NCBI GenBank assembly: GCA_905331475.1
Contig: CAJNYU010001802.1
Coordinates: forward strand, 1-64,000
DNA from: Rotaria socialis
Taxonomy: Eukaryota > Rotifera > Eurotatoria > Philodinida > Philodinidae
Direction of reading: 5' to 3'
DNA length: 64,000 bases
Position 1 is the stretch's first letter; every line of letters begins with the position of its first letter. Below the pieces are notes generated by a model. It was not told where the DNA came from. It worked only from the letters and a program-made list of their open reading frames with translations, and ran no database searches. The position numbers and the translations under genes are program-made. Shown here one piece after another: positions 9,107 through 22,200 of the stretch.

Positions 9107-11990
9107 CAGCACAACACCGACACACCGATTTTGTCTTAATATGCCTATGGTATGATTCTATTGATAGTTCTTAACAAAAACTAGTAGAGTGAGTGTGTTG
9201 GCAGTGCTTAAAACTATCTTCAATTCCGTATATCTATGGTTCGGTAGAGAAGAGGTGATTTCCCTTAACCAGTTCATAGCTGGTTCTATTCTTAAGGCAT
9301 ACATAACATTTTTACTTCTGAATCCTACTAGAAGTAGCCACTATCTTTCGCCATTGTCGCACATTGTAGATAAATACTTTTGAAGAACCGTTCAGAAGAT
9401 ATACAAATATCCTGGTCAATAAGAGAATGATAAGGTTTCAAATTGAATTTCGTGGTTACATTTAAGAATCTGCTGAAGATTCACATTCGATCTTGCAGTT
9501 TGAATCGAAGTTAATATGCAAATTTGTAAACTTGTATCACCAATACATCTCTCTTCCAAATCAGTCTAAAGAAGATAATAGTTTCTCCAAGCTTATTTAA
9601 ATCTAAGAGTTAATTTTCAAAGTTGCAACTGTATAAACTTTTACAATCCATATAATCCATATATCATTATACAAGATGTGGATGTGTGGGTGTTTGTCGG
9701 TAAAGAAGCTCATTGATAAGTAAACTACATGAAGTAGCTTAAAGTAGTTTAAAGTAGCTGAAAGTAGCTGAAAGTAACTTGAAGTCCAAAAGTCTGCTGT
9801 TTCCCCTTGATGATAACACAGATTAGAAATATATTCTTTTACAAATATTTTCCGACATCCAGTTTAGAGTTGAATTTTCTTTTTTTTAAAGCAATTATTT
9901 GATGAAAAAAAGAAGATTTTTCTGTCACATTAGGTTTAACTCGATTATAAACATGTTGTACATGATAAAAGGAAACTCATTGTAAACATCATCACACTTA
10001 CTACTAATGTTTGATAAATAAACAAGCCAAATTAAATAACTTCTCAATCGATGAAATTACTATGTCTATGATTGGTTGCAGTAGTTTTCAGGCTTTGTTA
10101 TGTGCGTGGATCACATAAATACTTTCTCGAAATATTCTTATATGTTGTAATCTATCTTTCATCTGCCGAAAAAATCAATTTCTTTCATTTATTCAGCTTG
10201 AAAATTCGATTGTGATTAGCACATCAACATGCAAAACAATCACATTTCCATTGAATGAATTGAGTGTTTATTGTGCTGGTAAATATGATTATATTATAAA
10301 AATGACTTGTTTTCTGATTGTTTTTCGTTGAAATTGTTGTTCATCAAAGATCACAGTATTCAGTGAGTGACATTTTTGGAGGCGATAGTAATGAAATTCT
10401 GTTAGTTTTTCAAACATGTAATACAAAATCATACTGATGGGCATCTTTATTTGTTAGGTTTTATGTTACCTTTTAATTCATTTTTTTTTATAAACGATCG
10501 TTTATGACATATTTTTCTTTTTTAATCGTAGCCTACTGAGATAGGTTTCAGTCAAATAAAGGTTATTCATACCCTTACCAATTTTTGTGTGATTTTTTCG
10601 AAAAATACGATCTAGTTTTTGAATACTATCTTTCAAATTTTTAAGTATTTTCAATCACGATTATTATCTGGCAGATAGACTAGATTTAACGGTCTCTCTT
10701 ATCTCTAACTATATAGTGCTCCTACAAAGTCCATTAGCGACATGGCTAGTACTAGAAAATTGAAGAGATTATTTGATCTACTTTCAATGTTTATAATTGA
10801 AAATAATAGAGTTTGAGTATCGATGAGCACACGTTGAAATATTTGAGCATATTGAATACTAGCTATTGACCACTACTTTTCTTAGAATCTACGGTAAGAC
10901 ATCCATTTTGTTGCCTAAATCTCTATTCTTACTGTCCCATCTTTACTTAATTAAAACTTATTGTTAAAACAAAGTATTTCTTTTGAATGGTTTTTAAGAA
11001 GTAAATTATTTTTCTGTTACTTTGAATCTTACTATCTTAGTTTTTTTGTCTCTTCATTAATTTACTGATCTTTATGATGTCCAAAGAATAAGTATATGCA
11101 TTGAAAAATCAATTGCAATAAATTGTTTTATCGTAAGATCTGTTCGATATGGTTCGTAGCAACTATTAGGATAGGTTTTATCGAAAAAGACTTTTCAACT
11201 GGCATATTAGAGGACGATCATAGAAAAATCTAGTTTGTTGTACTTAAAATTTTTATGTATATTTGTTTAATTATATTACGTCCTTCTCATTCAACAAGTC
11301 TATCATTTATCGATATTATAGCGTCAAAACTATGTATTGTAGTTTAGGTGAGCAACACATTGTTGACTATATTTGTTTTTAAAGGGTTTCTACAACAATA
11401 ATATACAGAATAAAATAAATCCTTCTTGATTTAAATATTCAAAAAAAAAGAATTTAAATATATGACTGAAAAACAGTTGCAGAGACCCATGAATGCGCTT
11501 ACATATTATAAATAAAAATAAATTAATCAAGATCCTTCTAAAATATGGATAATTCGAAAGGATTTAATTGCTCTGTTAAACAATTTATTGTTTCGAGTAG
11601 TGAAGTATCCAGTTTAAAATCTTTGGCTATTAATTCCATTGGACAATTCAGTACACTAGAAAATATAATGTATACAAATAATTCCACAGTATTCAAGAGA
11701 AGTTAATGTATTTTTCTTCTAATGTTAAACAAATAGATTAAAGATATAGGATACTTTAAAATACTCTCCATAATATTTTGACTGTTACATATAAACGATT
11801 CGAAGAATATATTTATTTATCCTAATATCTTCTGAAAAATATGTAGACAGTTTTCTTTTCCAAATAAATTAAAATGATCTCGTGACTTTCAATAGATCTA
11901 AATCAAATAATATAATTTTCATAAAGAGTTACCTTTATCAATATGTAACTGTTTGACTAATATTAATTAGTAAAAGTGCATGCTTAATAT
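9107..11990. other. gene-free stretch with one short tandem repeat
   Basis: No gene-like frame, RNA gene or transposon was recognised over almost 2.9 kb, apart from the 10-bp repeat at 9724-9786. Confidence 0.55.
9724..9786. repeat. 10-bp tandem repeat, AAAGTAGCTG
   Basis: Five to six near-perfect decamer units of AAAGTAGCTG or AAAGTAGTTT in tandem, tapering to degenerate copies at both sides. Confidence 0.75.
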
Positions 11991-12590
11991 TAGGGGTGTC
12001 AATTTATAGTTTTTTTAATTTAAATTTAACTTCGCGAAAAGCTAATTTAATTTTAAATATAATTTTATCAAGTTAAATTTTTCTCATACAAAAATTTTAA
12101 TTTAATTTTTGGGCTGAAAAATGATTTAATTTTAATAAGCTGTTTGGATGGATACACGTCATTACTACGAGGAAAATACGTGACTTTAAAAGTAGTAAGT
12201 ACTAAATGAGAGGAGAACCTAATATTTTAGATTAATATTTCTTCATAATAGTCAAAATTTCTCTACAGGTTATGCAGGATTTGTCATCTTTCTTCTTCAA
12301 AATATCGAAATAGTCATAAAAATATATTTAATAGCACAATTCGTAGAAGAATGGCTAGCTTTAACTTTAGAAAACAGGAAACATACTCCAACTTAACTTT
12401 AAATAGTAGCAATCAAGTCAAAAACTATGTTTATCTACTAGTTTTCAAAATTTAGCTAAGTTGAATTTCAAACAATTTAATTTAAATTTAATTAAATTTA
12501 AAAACAATTTAATTTATTCTAAATTTAACTTTTTGAAAATTTATTTCTCGATTTAATAATTTTTTTTTAAATTAAAATGTGACACCTCTA
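11991..12590 (+). mobile_element. hAT-type MITE, copy 2, with target duplication
   Basis: A 600-bp non-coding element with terminal inverted repeats TAGGGGTGTCA and TGACACCTCTA. It is flanked by CTTAATAT and TTTAATAT, an 8-bp target duplication with one mismatch. It is homologous throughout to the inverted copy at 3333-3912. The ends and duplication length place it in the hAT superfamily. No transposase part is visible, so it was moved by another element's enzyme. Confidence 0.85.
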
Positions 12591-14059
12591 TTTAATATTG
12601 GCTTGGTGAAATTTTTGGTTAACGTAAATGTTAGAAGTGAGCGGTGTATTGACTAAAACAAATTATCATATGTTGGCCAAAAAAACAAGAAATTTAACTA
12701 GTACTCTTCTAGAAAAAGTCATTTTTCATGCAATTTTTCTTTGATGATTCTTCAGGTTTCTCTTGAATGCTGCAAATGGCATATAGAATATTAATTATAA
12801 GCAAATGCTACATGGTAATCATTGAAGTGCCATTCTAGCGTTTCTTTCTGAAACAGCCATCATTCAAGCACACAGACTGCATTTTGTTTATTGAAAATTC
12901 GAGAAATTGAAAAATCTTAAATCATGAAAGTTTTTAATTTGGCTTTTATTTTAAATAGATAGACTACATTAATAAAACCAAATCCGATATAATCTAATAA
13001 GACATTCTCATTAAATCTTCTTAAAGTGCTTTTAAAAAAAATTGTCATTTTCTATTGATTCAATTATGATAATTAAACGACACAATCCAAACAAGTATCT
13101 TGTATTATTTTTCCATTTATAATAATAAATAAATAAATACATTATAAAAAAAAATATTTATACATATTCACCAATGAGTTCTGATCATTTTCATTCTATT
13201 TATTCTGACGAGAACATTTAATAAATATATTCATAAATCATATCGTTGAATTATTTTTTTGCAATACTCTCGACAATTATTTTCATCTATAGCTATCCAA
13301 ATTTTATTTATTTGCATTCATGAAAGATGTTAATAAGCTGACGAAAACAAAAACGAAGAACACTGTAATTAATTACACCACGAAGATTCATGGGACAAGG
13401 AGAAAAAATTTCAACCATTTCAAGTTGAAGATTATCTTTTAATTAAAAATAGTAAGCATTTTTCTTATTGGTATAACTTAATTCAGTATTTGAAAAAAAA
13501 AGACTAAGCATAGAATGCGCAATGTTATTCATGTCTTAACAACTCTTATTAGAAGATTATGCTTGCCAAATTGATAAAATATTTCAAATAAAGACGAACA
13601 GGTTGTCTATTTTAAAATGCATCAACTGAAATAATCTTTAGGGGAACAAGTTATTAGATAAAAAACAGTTGAATGAGTCAAAACAAAAATTGTTGACATC
13701 GGGCGAATGTAGATTTTCTTCTCAATAAATTCTCATATATCATAAGTAATTATTTTCTCTTCCATCTGTCACAACTATTTGATAGAAGCCGTCAAATTCA
13801 GTATCACTATTAATAATTAAACCCTTTTGCTTTTTTTCTGATCGATTCATCATTATTTCAATTTTATATTTCGCTATAATCGAGCGATTCAAAAAAAAGA
13901 AAATTTATGTTAACATCGCTGTGCAAAGAGGTTCACACGAACAAGATCAAAGAAAAAAGAAGTTAGGCATAGTTTACAGAAAAAAAAAATAACGTAAGAA
14001 AACAAAAGGTTAATATAGCTAAAAATAAGAGAAAGAAAAAAAGATAATTTTAAATTTTA
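12591..14059. other. gene-free stretch downstream of the receptor gene
   Basis: Very AT-rich, with poly-A and poly-T runs and no open frame of note. Part of the left side of the 3' untranslated region of the minus-strand receptor gene probably lies just below 14060. Confidence 0.5.
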
Positions 14060-17000
14060 TTATAGACGGCGTAAATCCAATTTTAAAATTCTTGTGAATG
14101 TCTTTTTGAATTGTTGATTGGCCAACGCATAGCAAAACGGATTGATCGGTGAATTAAGATAGCAAAGAAAATAAAAACAATGAAACATTGGATTTGAAAA
14201 TATCCAATTAGTTTTACATGATTCGCATAATGAATGAATAGCAGAATACATATGCCTGAAGATATAAAATATTAATATATTGAAAGAAAAGAAAAAATAT
14301 TGACATACCATGGAGTCCAACAAACGACAAAAGCGCCTAAAAAAAAGGTATCAAAGGAATTTCATTAAATCTTAAATTGAAAGGTTCAATAGAATAAAGT
14401 CGACTAAAATGATTTCCATTAGAAAGATTTTTCTCGACGAGATATTTCACAATTTATCTGCTAGCAAAAATTCCTTTTTAAAGTTTGATGAAAGTTCTTC
14501 GAGGAAAGCATATTTTCTGGCAAAAAACCAAACATCTTGATAGGTTAGAGAGAACCATGAGACATACCAAGAATAAACGTTATAGTTCTTAAAGCTTTTC
14601 GAGCTCGATTTTGTGATTTTGATTTTCTATGAGTAGGTGTTTTTTGATTTTGTGCTAGTTCTTTAAAACTTGATTTAGCTGACGTTGATCCACTTGTAAC
14701 TGTTCCTTCACTAATAACGACCATGCGTCCATTTTTATTTTCGCTACTATCTTGTATTGGTTCATGACTAGTATTATTTGTTTGATTCAAACGTTCTCTG
14801 ACATCAGTTTGTGTCATTATTGATTGATCTTTTGTTTTTGGAGATGATGGAGCTGAATTGTGTGTCATGAAACTATCGAATGTAACTTTTGATGATACGC
14901 GATTATTGATTGATGATGGATCATCATGTGAACCATAACCTGATGTATCATTATCACGTATTAATGTATCTGATAATGAATGATATTTTGTATCGATATC
15001 AATGACTTTATTCATTATTAGAACAGTTTCTTTTGTTTGATTTTTTTCAATTTCTGACTCATCTGTTATTGTTGTTGCATTTAATTTATTAGATGCACGC
15101 AATACATCTTGAGAAATAGAATTGGTAGTTTTTTGTTTAGTTTTATCAATATCACGACTTAAAATATAATAAAGTTTATTTTCTTTGATAAATAAAATAA
15201 AAACCTATTTACCCTTCATATTGTGTACTATTAGTTAGTGTTGTTGTGGTTGTTGTAATACCATCGGAATCAGATGATGTAGTTCGTTTTTTTTCTATAG
15301 CTGTTAAAAAATGTTGAGGTGACGATGTACGTAATAACAAAAGTGGCATTTGTTTCTCCTGACATGATGAAGGTGTTGTTGCTGCTGTTGCTGTTGCTGT
15401 TGACGATGAACTACACCAGCTATGTTGTGACATCGGGCGATTTGGTGATGATATATTAAATTGTTGTTTATATGATGACGAAGAATCATATTGATATATT
15501 TTATCGATAGAAAAATCTTGACTATATGTATTTAAACTAAAACTATTTGTTGTTGTTCGATCATCACTTGTTGTATCAATAGTTAAATTTCGTCGAGTTT
15601 TATTTAACATCATCATTTTCATAAAATGATTGTTATTTTGTGAATATGTAGGACGTCTTGATTGTTGGGTTTGTTTTGTTTTTAAAGAATAATCATCCAC
15701 ACCTGATTCATCGTCAAGAAATGCTGATGAATGTTGTTCATTAAGTCGAAGTAAGGATGATGTTTCTTCACATATTTCATTATAATTTGATAATGAATAT
15801 TCAAGATCTTCACTCTCACTATTTTCATTATTATTTGGTAAACAATTATCAATATCATTGATTTGACTACATTGATAAAAATCAAATAATGCTCTTTCAA
15901 CATCAACATTTTGTATGGAAGTTATCATTGGTTGTTGTATCTGTTTCATTGATGATATTGGTGATGTTGATGTTTTAGCTTTTGATACAAATATAATTGA
16001 TGATGTAACGTGTTTGCCATTGGAATTATTTATACGTGGTGGTATTGATGATGGCTGAGACATTGTTTTAAGTAAAGCTTCACGTGGAACATTACGTAAA
16101 CTACAATGACTTATTGGAGATGCATCAGACTGTGTACATGCATATGTTATTAATTCAACATTATCAAATATTGAAGATTCTAATATAGCTTTATGTGCAT
16201 CTTGATGATTTCCATAGATTTCATAAATTTTTCTATTAATACCATTATCATTTGTTGTATTATTAAGTGAAATAATAGATGATTTTGACCTATGTTTATT
16301 TTTAATATAAAAAGGTGATTTATATATAATAGTTTCTTCATGAATTGGTTCACTAGAATCTTTTGGTGGAACACGACGACGATGTAGTATGTATCCTAAA
16401 TGAAAAAATCAAATTCAATTATATATCTATAAGTTTTTTTTTCTTTGATAGAAAAGGATGAAAAGATTTTCTTGAAAAGATTCATGGCTTAACATAGTTG
16501 ATCAGAGCATAGGAAAAGAAAAAGAAAAAGAAAAAGAAAAAGAAAAGTTTATATACACATAATTATTCTTATTTCAGACAACTCCGTGCTATTTTTGTCG
16601 ATACTCTATTTTATTAAAAAACAAAGAAATTCTAAATCTTTATAAAAGTCTGGTGTTATGAAGAAAATATTTTTTCTTAAAAAAGAAAAAATCTTCTTTA
16701 CCTAAATCTTCAAAATCAGTTTCATCAATATAAGGTATATGTTCATCAAGACTACTATTGCTATTAAGTAAACGCCAACTTTCATCAGATGAGTCACCAC
16801 CAGTATTAATAATTGTCTTAATTGATGATGATACTTGTTGTTCTTGTTCTTGTTCTTGTTCTTTTTCTTGTTGTTGCTGTAGCTGTTGCTTTTGTTTTTG
16901 TTCATGTTCTTGCTCTTGTGCTTTTTGTTCTTCTTCTTTTGATATTTCAATGGGATAATCTTTGATCTCAATTAATTTTTTTTGTTGTTCTTCTGGTGAT

Positions 17001-19117
17001 GGTGGTGGAGTTGTTTGATTAGTTATTGTTTGATCAGAACTAGTAGAAATTATTTGATTTGGTGTTGAATAAGTAACATCCTCAATGCAATGTTTATCCA
17101 AAAGAAATGATGATGTTGAAGGAAAGTTTGCTGATAGTTGTTGATTAACATTTAATGACGATTTTATTGACGATTTCATTGATGTTTCAATTAATAATGG
17201 TGATTGACGAGCTTTAAGTCGTTGATGAAATAATTCTTCGGACATAATTGCTAACGATTCAGGTCGGGGTTGTGGTGGAGGAGGAACTCGACATGTTAAA
17301 AGTTCAGGTTCGGATGGAATTGGTGTCAATGTACCAGATACTTGTTGTTGATTTGAATTTAACTGTGTTGAATTTTTATTTAGTGCTGGATTACTTCCTT
17401 TTGTTTTTAATGTCGATGATAAGCCACTTAAACGTATTGGATTTCTATAAAGTGAATGTGCCATAGATGTAGCAAAAAATTTCACATTAGAAGCATGCTT
17501 TTGATTTGATGGTGCACCAATTGGACGGCTACGTCTATCTGTATTTGTTGTTCTTGCCGATGATACATTGATAGTTGATGTTTGACTATTGCCCCAATTA
17601 ACGCTTCTACCTCGACGATTCTTTTGTCGAGAAGATTTTTCATTTGAATTATTTGGTGTACCTGATTTTTTTTCACTAGGATTCGCTAAATCAAAATCAG
17701 AATGTGACTCAAATGAATTTGAGTTATCATCATCAACACCGCCGATACGTCGTTGATCTGATGAATTACTACTGTTTTGAGTATTTATTACACTATGTGC
17801 GAGTAAATTTTGTGGATCTTCATCATCATAATCATCAGCTGTTGTTGAATCCATTTTACGATTTGAAAGATTTCGTTTATCAATGATAGGTTTTGTAGGA
17901 GATTTATTTACTCCAATACCAGCACCTATTTGTGTCATTGCATTCCCTAAACAATGAAGAGAAAGAAATTGGCACACAGACACATCTTGGAAAACTGATC
18001 CTTTCACTGATTTTCTTACTGGCCGTACCGACGAGTGATGACATTTTCCGTGCATTTTCTCTTGATTTTCGTTCAAGATTACTAGCAACACCTGTAAGAA
18101 ATAAAAAAAAATCGATAATTTAATTTATAAAACAATAAAAACAAAATAAAGATCGTAAATAAATACCATAGATAAAAATATATAGTATTATCATGACAAA
18201 TAATGTAGTCCAAAAATATCCAATAGTTAGACACAAATTAAAAACATGATTTTTATTCCATTGTACATCGCCTTCAAAAGAAATTTTATTAAATAGTAGC
18301 ATTGTTAAAAAAAATTGTATACATACAAACACCATTTTGCATATTTGAAATACCTCTCACTCGCGGATAAACCATTGTGGATGTAAAAAAGATGAGAGTA
18401 GGAACTAAAAAAAATGAAATCAATTAATTCAATAAATAGAAGAAAAAAAGACATTAATGCATATTGTTTTTCTTTCTTACCTGCCCATGTCACAGCAATC
18501 ATAATATTAATTTTTCTACGTGTACGCCATTTTCTATATTTTGCTGGCATTTTAACCGAACAAAAACGATCAATTGTAATGAACAGCACCGTATAAATTG
18601 ATGTTAGACAAACAGTATAATCCAGCGAAAGCCATATGTCACATATAATGGCATTCAATGGCCAGTCTTTAGCATAGATATATATTGTAAGTAGAGGCAT
18701 AGATAAAAGTCCAATAAGAAAGTCACTAACAGATAATGAAAGTATAAAATAATTAGTTGGCTGTCGAATTTGTCGATCGAGAAAAAAGGCGAGCATAACA
18801 AGAATATTTCCCAAAACTGTTAATACCGATGTTACACTACCAAATATAGCTACAATGACTAATAACCAAAATGGATAATATCTATTTTCTGTTGCAACAA
18901 GTGTCGTCGTTAATGAAGAAGATGACGACAAAGAATATGTTAGAAATGATGATGATGGTGGACCAGGTATATGGTATATGCTCCAGTTTGTATTATAAGA
19001 TAATGAAGATATAGGTCGAATAAAATTTGATGAACTAGCGTTGTTCAACAGCGCATGCAAAGGTGCGGCGCGATGATCAATGTTAATCGTATTGGTTAGA
19101 TTGACAATGGACGACAT
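14060..19117 (-). CDS. muscarinic-type acetylcholine receptor (gar-2 / mAChR-B-like GPCR)
   Basis: Nine exons read in phase: 19117-18481, 18404-18327, 18271-18167, 18091-18020, 17946-16702, 16395-15213, 15157-14568, 14336-14309 and 14255-14060, giving about 1,377 residues. Introns are 55-82 bp except one of 306 bp. All seven helices are present. Residue landmarks: GN in TM1 (103-104), D132 in TM2, C159, ligand Asp D166 in LSLDYTVC, DRF (183-185) in place of DRY, IYGVASNLERKSRENARKM after TM5, RARKALRTITFILG entering TM6, CWTPWHMY, and NSPINPFCYALANQQFKKTF in TM7. The N-terminus has several N-glycosylation sites. A donor at 18326 keeps a Cys (GVCDVQW) in loop ECL2 to pair with C159. The third intracellular loop is about 1,000 residues, rich in Ser, Thr, Asn and Gln, with a Q/E-rich repeat tract. 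From family knowledge it binds acetylcholine at the plasma membrane and signals through G proteins; Gi/o coupling is inference from the subfamily. No 5' untranslated exon was settled. Confidence 0.9.
16508..16546. repeat. AAAAAG microsatellite in receptor intron
   Basis: A tandem of about six AGAAAA units lies in the 306-bp intron between receptor exons 5 and 6, the only long intron of that gene. Confidence 0.7.
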
Positions 19118-20149
19118 GTGAATTTTGATAGTAATAAAATCAACACAGACTCGGAGATCATGACCATTCTAAGTCACCTTGTTGTCTTTGATGAGTTGAT
19201 GACGACGGTGACATTTTGTCGTCGACTATGATGGAAAATAATGAAAACATAAGAATTGAGAATGTACATAAGTAATCTTATGAGAATAGATAGGAGATCG
19301 AAAAAAAGAAACCCCTACTGTGGCTTTTAATCTTTATATCAGAAAAATACTTCAGACAGATGAAGCAGGTCAAGTTATCGTGGAAAATATAATATTTTCC
19401 AATGAACACATTTCTAATATTGTTTTTTTTTGCATAGCTCTATACTACTTCCGGACATATTATTGATCTCTTCTCTATTTTTCTAATATAAAATTTTCAA
19501 TCTAATGAATCTATAAATTGCAATTTCTTTCACTTATAATACTGATGTTTTTGCTCTAGACTCGAATAACATACACCGACGACAATGACAATAAATCGAT
19601 AATAAATCGGAGGTAGAGGTTTTATTTGAATATTTCAGTTCCTTTTTGAAAACTGTGAAGTTGCATTCCTGATTATTTACAGAAAACTTTGAATAATTGT
19701 TTTTTGCTGAATAGGAAGAAAAATGAAAACGACATAAAGAGAGAGAGAGAGAGAGCGAAGGGAAGAGAAAGTATAATAAAGACAGAGAAAATCTTGGTGT
19801 TCGACACTAATCTGTTGACTAAAGCTAATTAAAAATGAGTAGTTATGCATATATGTGCAATTCAATCAGATTTCTTTTTTTTTCTTATTCTTTTTATTGA
19901 TTGCATTTGCACATTATGGAGTCTTGGTATATTTCTAAACAGACGATAAATGCTATAAAAATTGAAGCAAGATGTTCTAAAGGTATATATTTAGTCTTCA
20001 CGCTTTACATATCTTTGTAGTGTAAATTAGAAAGCAGTAGTCTCGTGTCATCGCTCTACATCGTAAAAATGAAAGAGGAGGAGAAATATATATATCTTTC
20101 TATATTGTATAGAGAAATTACATTTTTTCTTGCTTTTTGTGCATTTTCT

Positions 20150-20182
20150 CATGCTCTCTCTCTCTCTCTCTCTCTCTCTCCC
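20150..20182. repeat. CT microsatellite
   Basis: An almost pure CT dinucleotide run of about 33 bp. A GA run of similar type lies near 19739-19755. Confidence 0.8.
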
Positions 20183-21177
20183 TTTGCTCTTTTCTCCTTT
20201 TAGCTAATTTGTTCGCGCACCGTTGCATCGTCTGTGTAGTTAAGACGCCTTGGATGTGTAGCGCTTCTGTTCTACTACACCAGCTTGTTGTTTTGTCATT
20301 TTCTTTTCAATTTCAAGTCTACCTATAGAAGGTAGTCGTAGCATTATTTAAGAGAAGCCTCGATGATGAGACTTGCTGCACATTCACGTTTCATTGGAAT
20401 GTTACAGGTGGAAAAAAGAAGCGTAAAATAGGGAAAAATTAATTGTGATGTTCTGTCTTCTTAAATCTCTGATGATCTGTCAAAAGTGTGTGCGTCATAG
20501 CGAATATCGAATTAACAAAGGAAAGAAGAAAAATGTAAAATAATAGAAAAGAAAATAACTGATTTTTACAAATCTTGATAATCTACGCGTACTCGTATGC
20601 ATACTTTCATAATAACACACATTAATTGATTGTTCAATAATGTTTATTTCGGATCATATGAATCAAAACTTATAGCAACTAGAGCATATTTTATTTCTCT
20701 TTATTGTTCACTTACCTCATATAAATATAAATATTCAAATACCTAATGAATTCATACGATTACTTTCTTACTAGACGAAGTCCAACTGAATTTTTCACTG
20801 AGAGTGAGAAGGAAAAAAAACAAGATACAGACTAATGTATCAACTTTAGAATGAAAAAGAAAGAACAGCACGTAGTGTAGCATAGCCGCCAAGAATCTTC
20901 TTTGTAGACGAGTAATGTATGTGTCAGTCAGCATTAGTTGTCGCGCTATAGACTACGGAAAAACTAAGTGGTCTAGTTGGAGGGGTAACTCCGAAACTTA
21001 ATTTTATCCAAAGTGTGTGGTATAACGCGGGACTGAACAGAACGACTGACAACAGCTAGTAATGGCAAGTGAGAACTAGGAGGAGAGAGAGAAAGAACGA
21101 AATGGAGAGAAGTCGCAGCAACGATCGCAATCAATTTGTCGACGAAGTCAAATGAGCGCGACGACGAGAAAAAGAGT

Positions 21178-21179
21178 CG

Positions 21180-21213
<34 letters not shown>

Positions 21214-21214
21214 G
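21178..21214. repeat. TA microsatellite
   Basis: Alternating TA with one CA interruption, followed by a short TG run. Confidence 0.75.
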
Positions 21215-22075
21215 TGTGTATTCAACAAAAAAGAAGACGGAGAGTAACCGAGATGGAGATATAAGGAAAAGGTAAAACCAAATTTATCTGCATTTCGATT
21301 AAAGATTTTTATTTTTATTATGAAATAAATGATAGTAATTTTTGTAAGCAAATTGAAAATATTTTTCCTTTCATACATGTCAAAACCTTCTTCTTATCGA
21401 CTCTTTCTTAGCTCATACAACATAAAAGTACATCATTCAATATGCTTCTCTTTCCGTTTAATCGTATACGATATGTAATAATTTCCTGTTATTTGTTCTC
21501 CAAGTCTTTTAAAGATCTTTTTTCGCATCTTAAGTTCATTGTTTTTTGTTGTTCAATCTATTCTTTTTCTTTCCTGAAGTATCTAATCTCGATTCTTGTT
21601 CAAATTGATGAAAACAGCAACAATAACAACAGTAAAAAAATGACACGATCACCATTCTCCTTTTTTCAGCCAACACTGCGTGCAGTCTGCCAGAGTTAGT
21701 AATTGATTTTCCGGGCGAATGTCGCGTTTATATCTTTTTTTCTTGTTCCTTTCTTGTCTATTTTGGCCAGGCAAATCATTATAGAGAAATATGGCCGGCC
21801 TTTATCATTGATATTCTTCGTTCTGATGCCAAATTTATAATCAAACAAACGGATCAGAAACAAATAAGACGTGCGCGATAGTCATGTGACATCACTTAGA
21901 GATTCTAAGAATCACTATTGGAGATCATGTCTCCAGAGAATCTATAATAGATTGATCTATCCGAAGAAAGAGACAGAATGCATCAATCTTCAAATCAGAA
22001 AAACGACGAGGTGTCTGACTAGCTAACTGTAACTCACATTGTATATTCTGTATTGAATTGTATATTTTCTAAACT

Positions 22076-22095
22076 GATAATGATGATGATAATGC

Positions 22096-22158
<63 letters not shown>

Positions 22159-22200
22159 CGACGATGATAATAATGATAATGATGATGATAATGATGATAA
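22076..22200. repeat. GAT trinucleotide microsatellite
   Basis: About 125 bp of GAT (ATG/TGA) units with scattered AAT and GAC interruptions. It could encode poly-Asp or poly-Met in an open frame, but no flanking coding sequence supports that. Confidence 0.85.

Noticed and set aside
15304-15909. Gln- and Ile-rich minus-strand frames
   Set aside because: They are out-of-frame shadows of receptor exon 6, which reads in phase with its neighbours.
16758-16958. Cys/Ser-rich plus-strand frame
   Set aside because: It is the antisense of the Gln/Glu-rich tract of receptor exon 5 and has no independent support.
18305-18480. Receptor exon 1 reading on past 18481
   Set aside because: The continued frame leaves the TM4 consensus at once, while splicing 18481 to 18404 gives a good TM4 (IAVTWAVPTLIFF).
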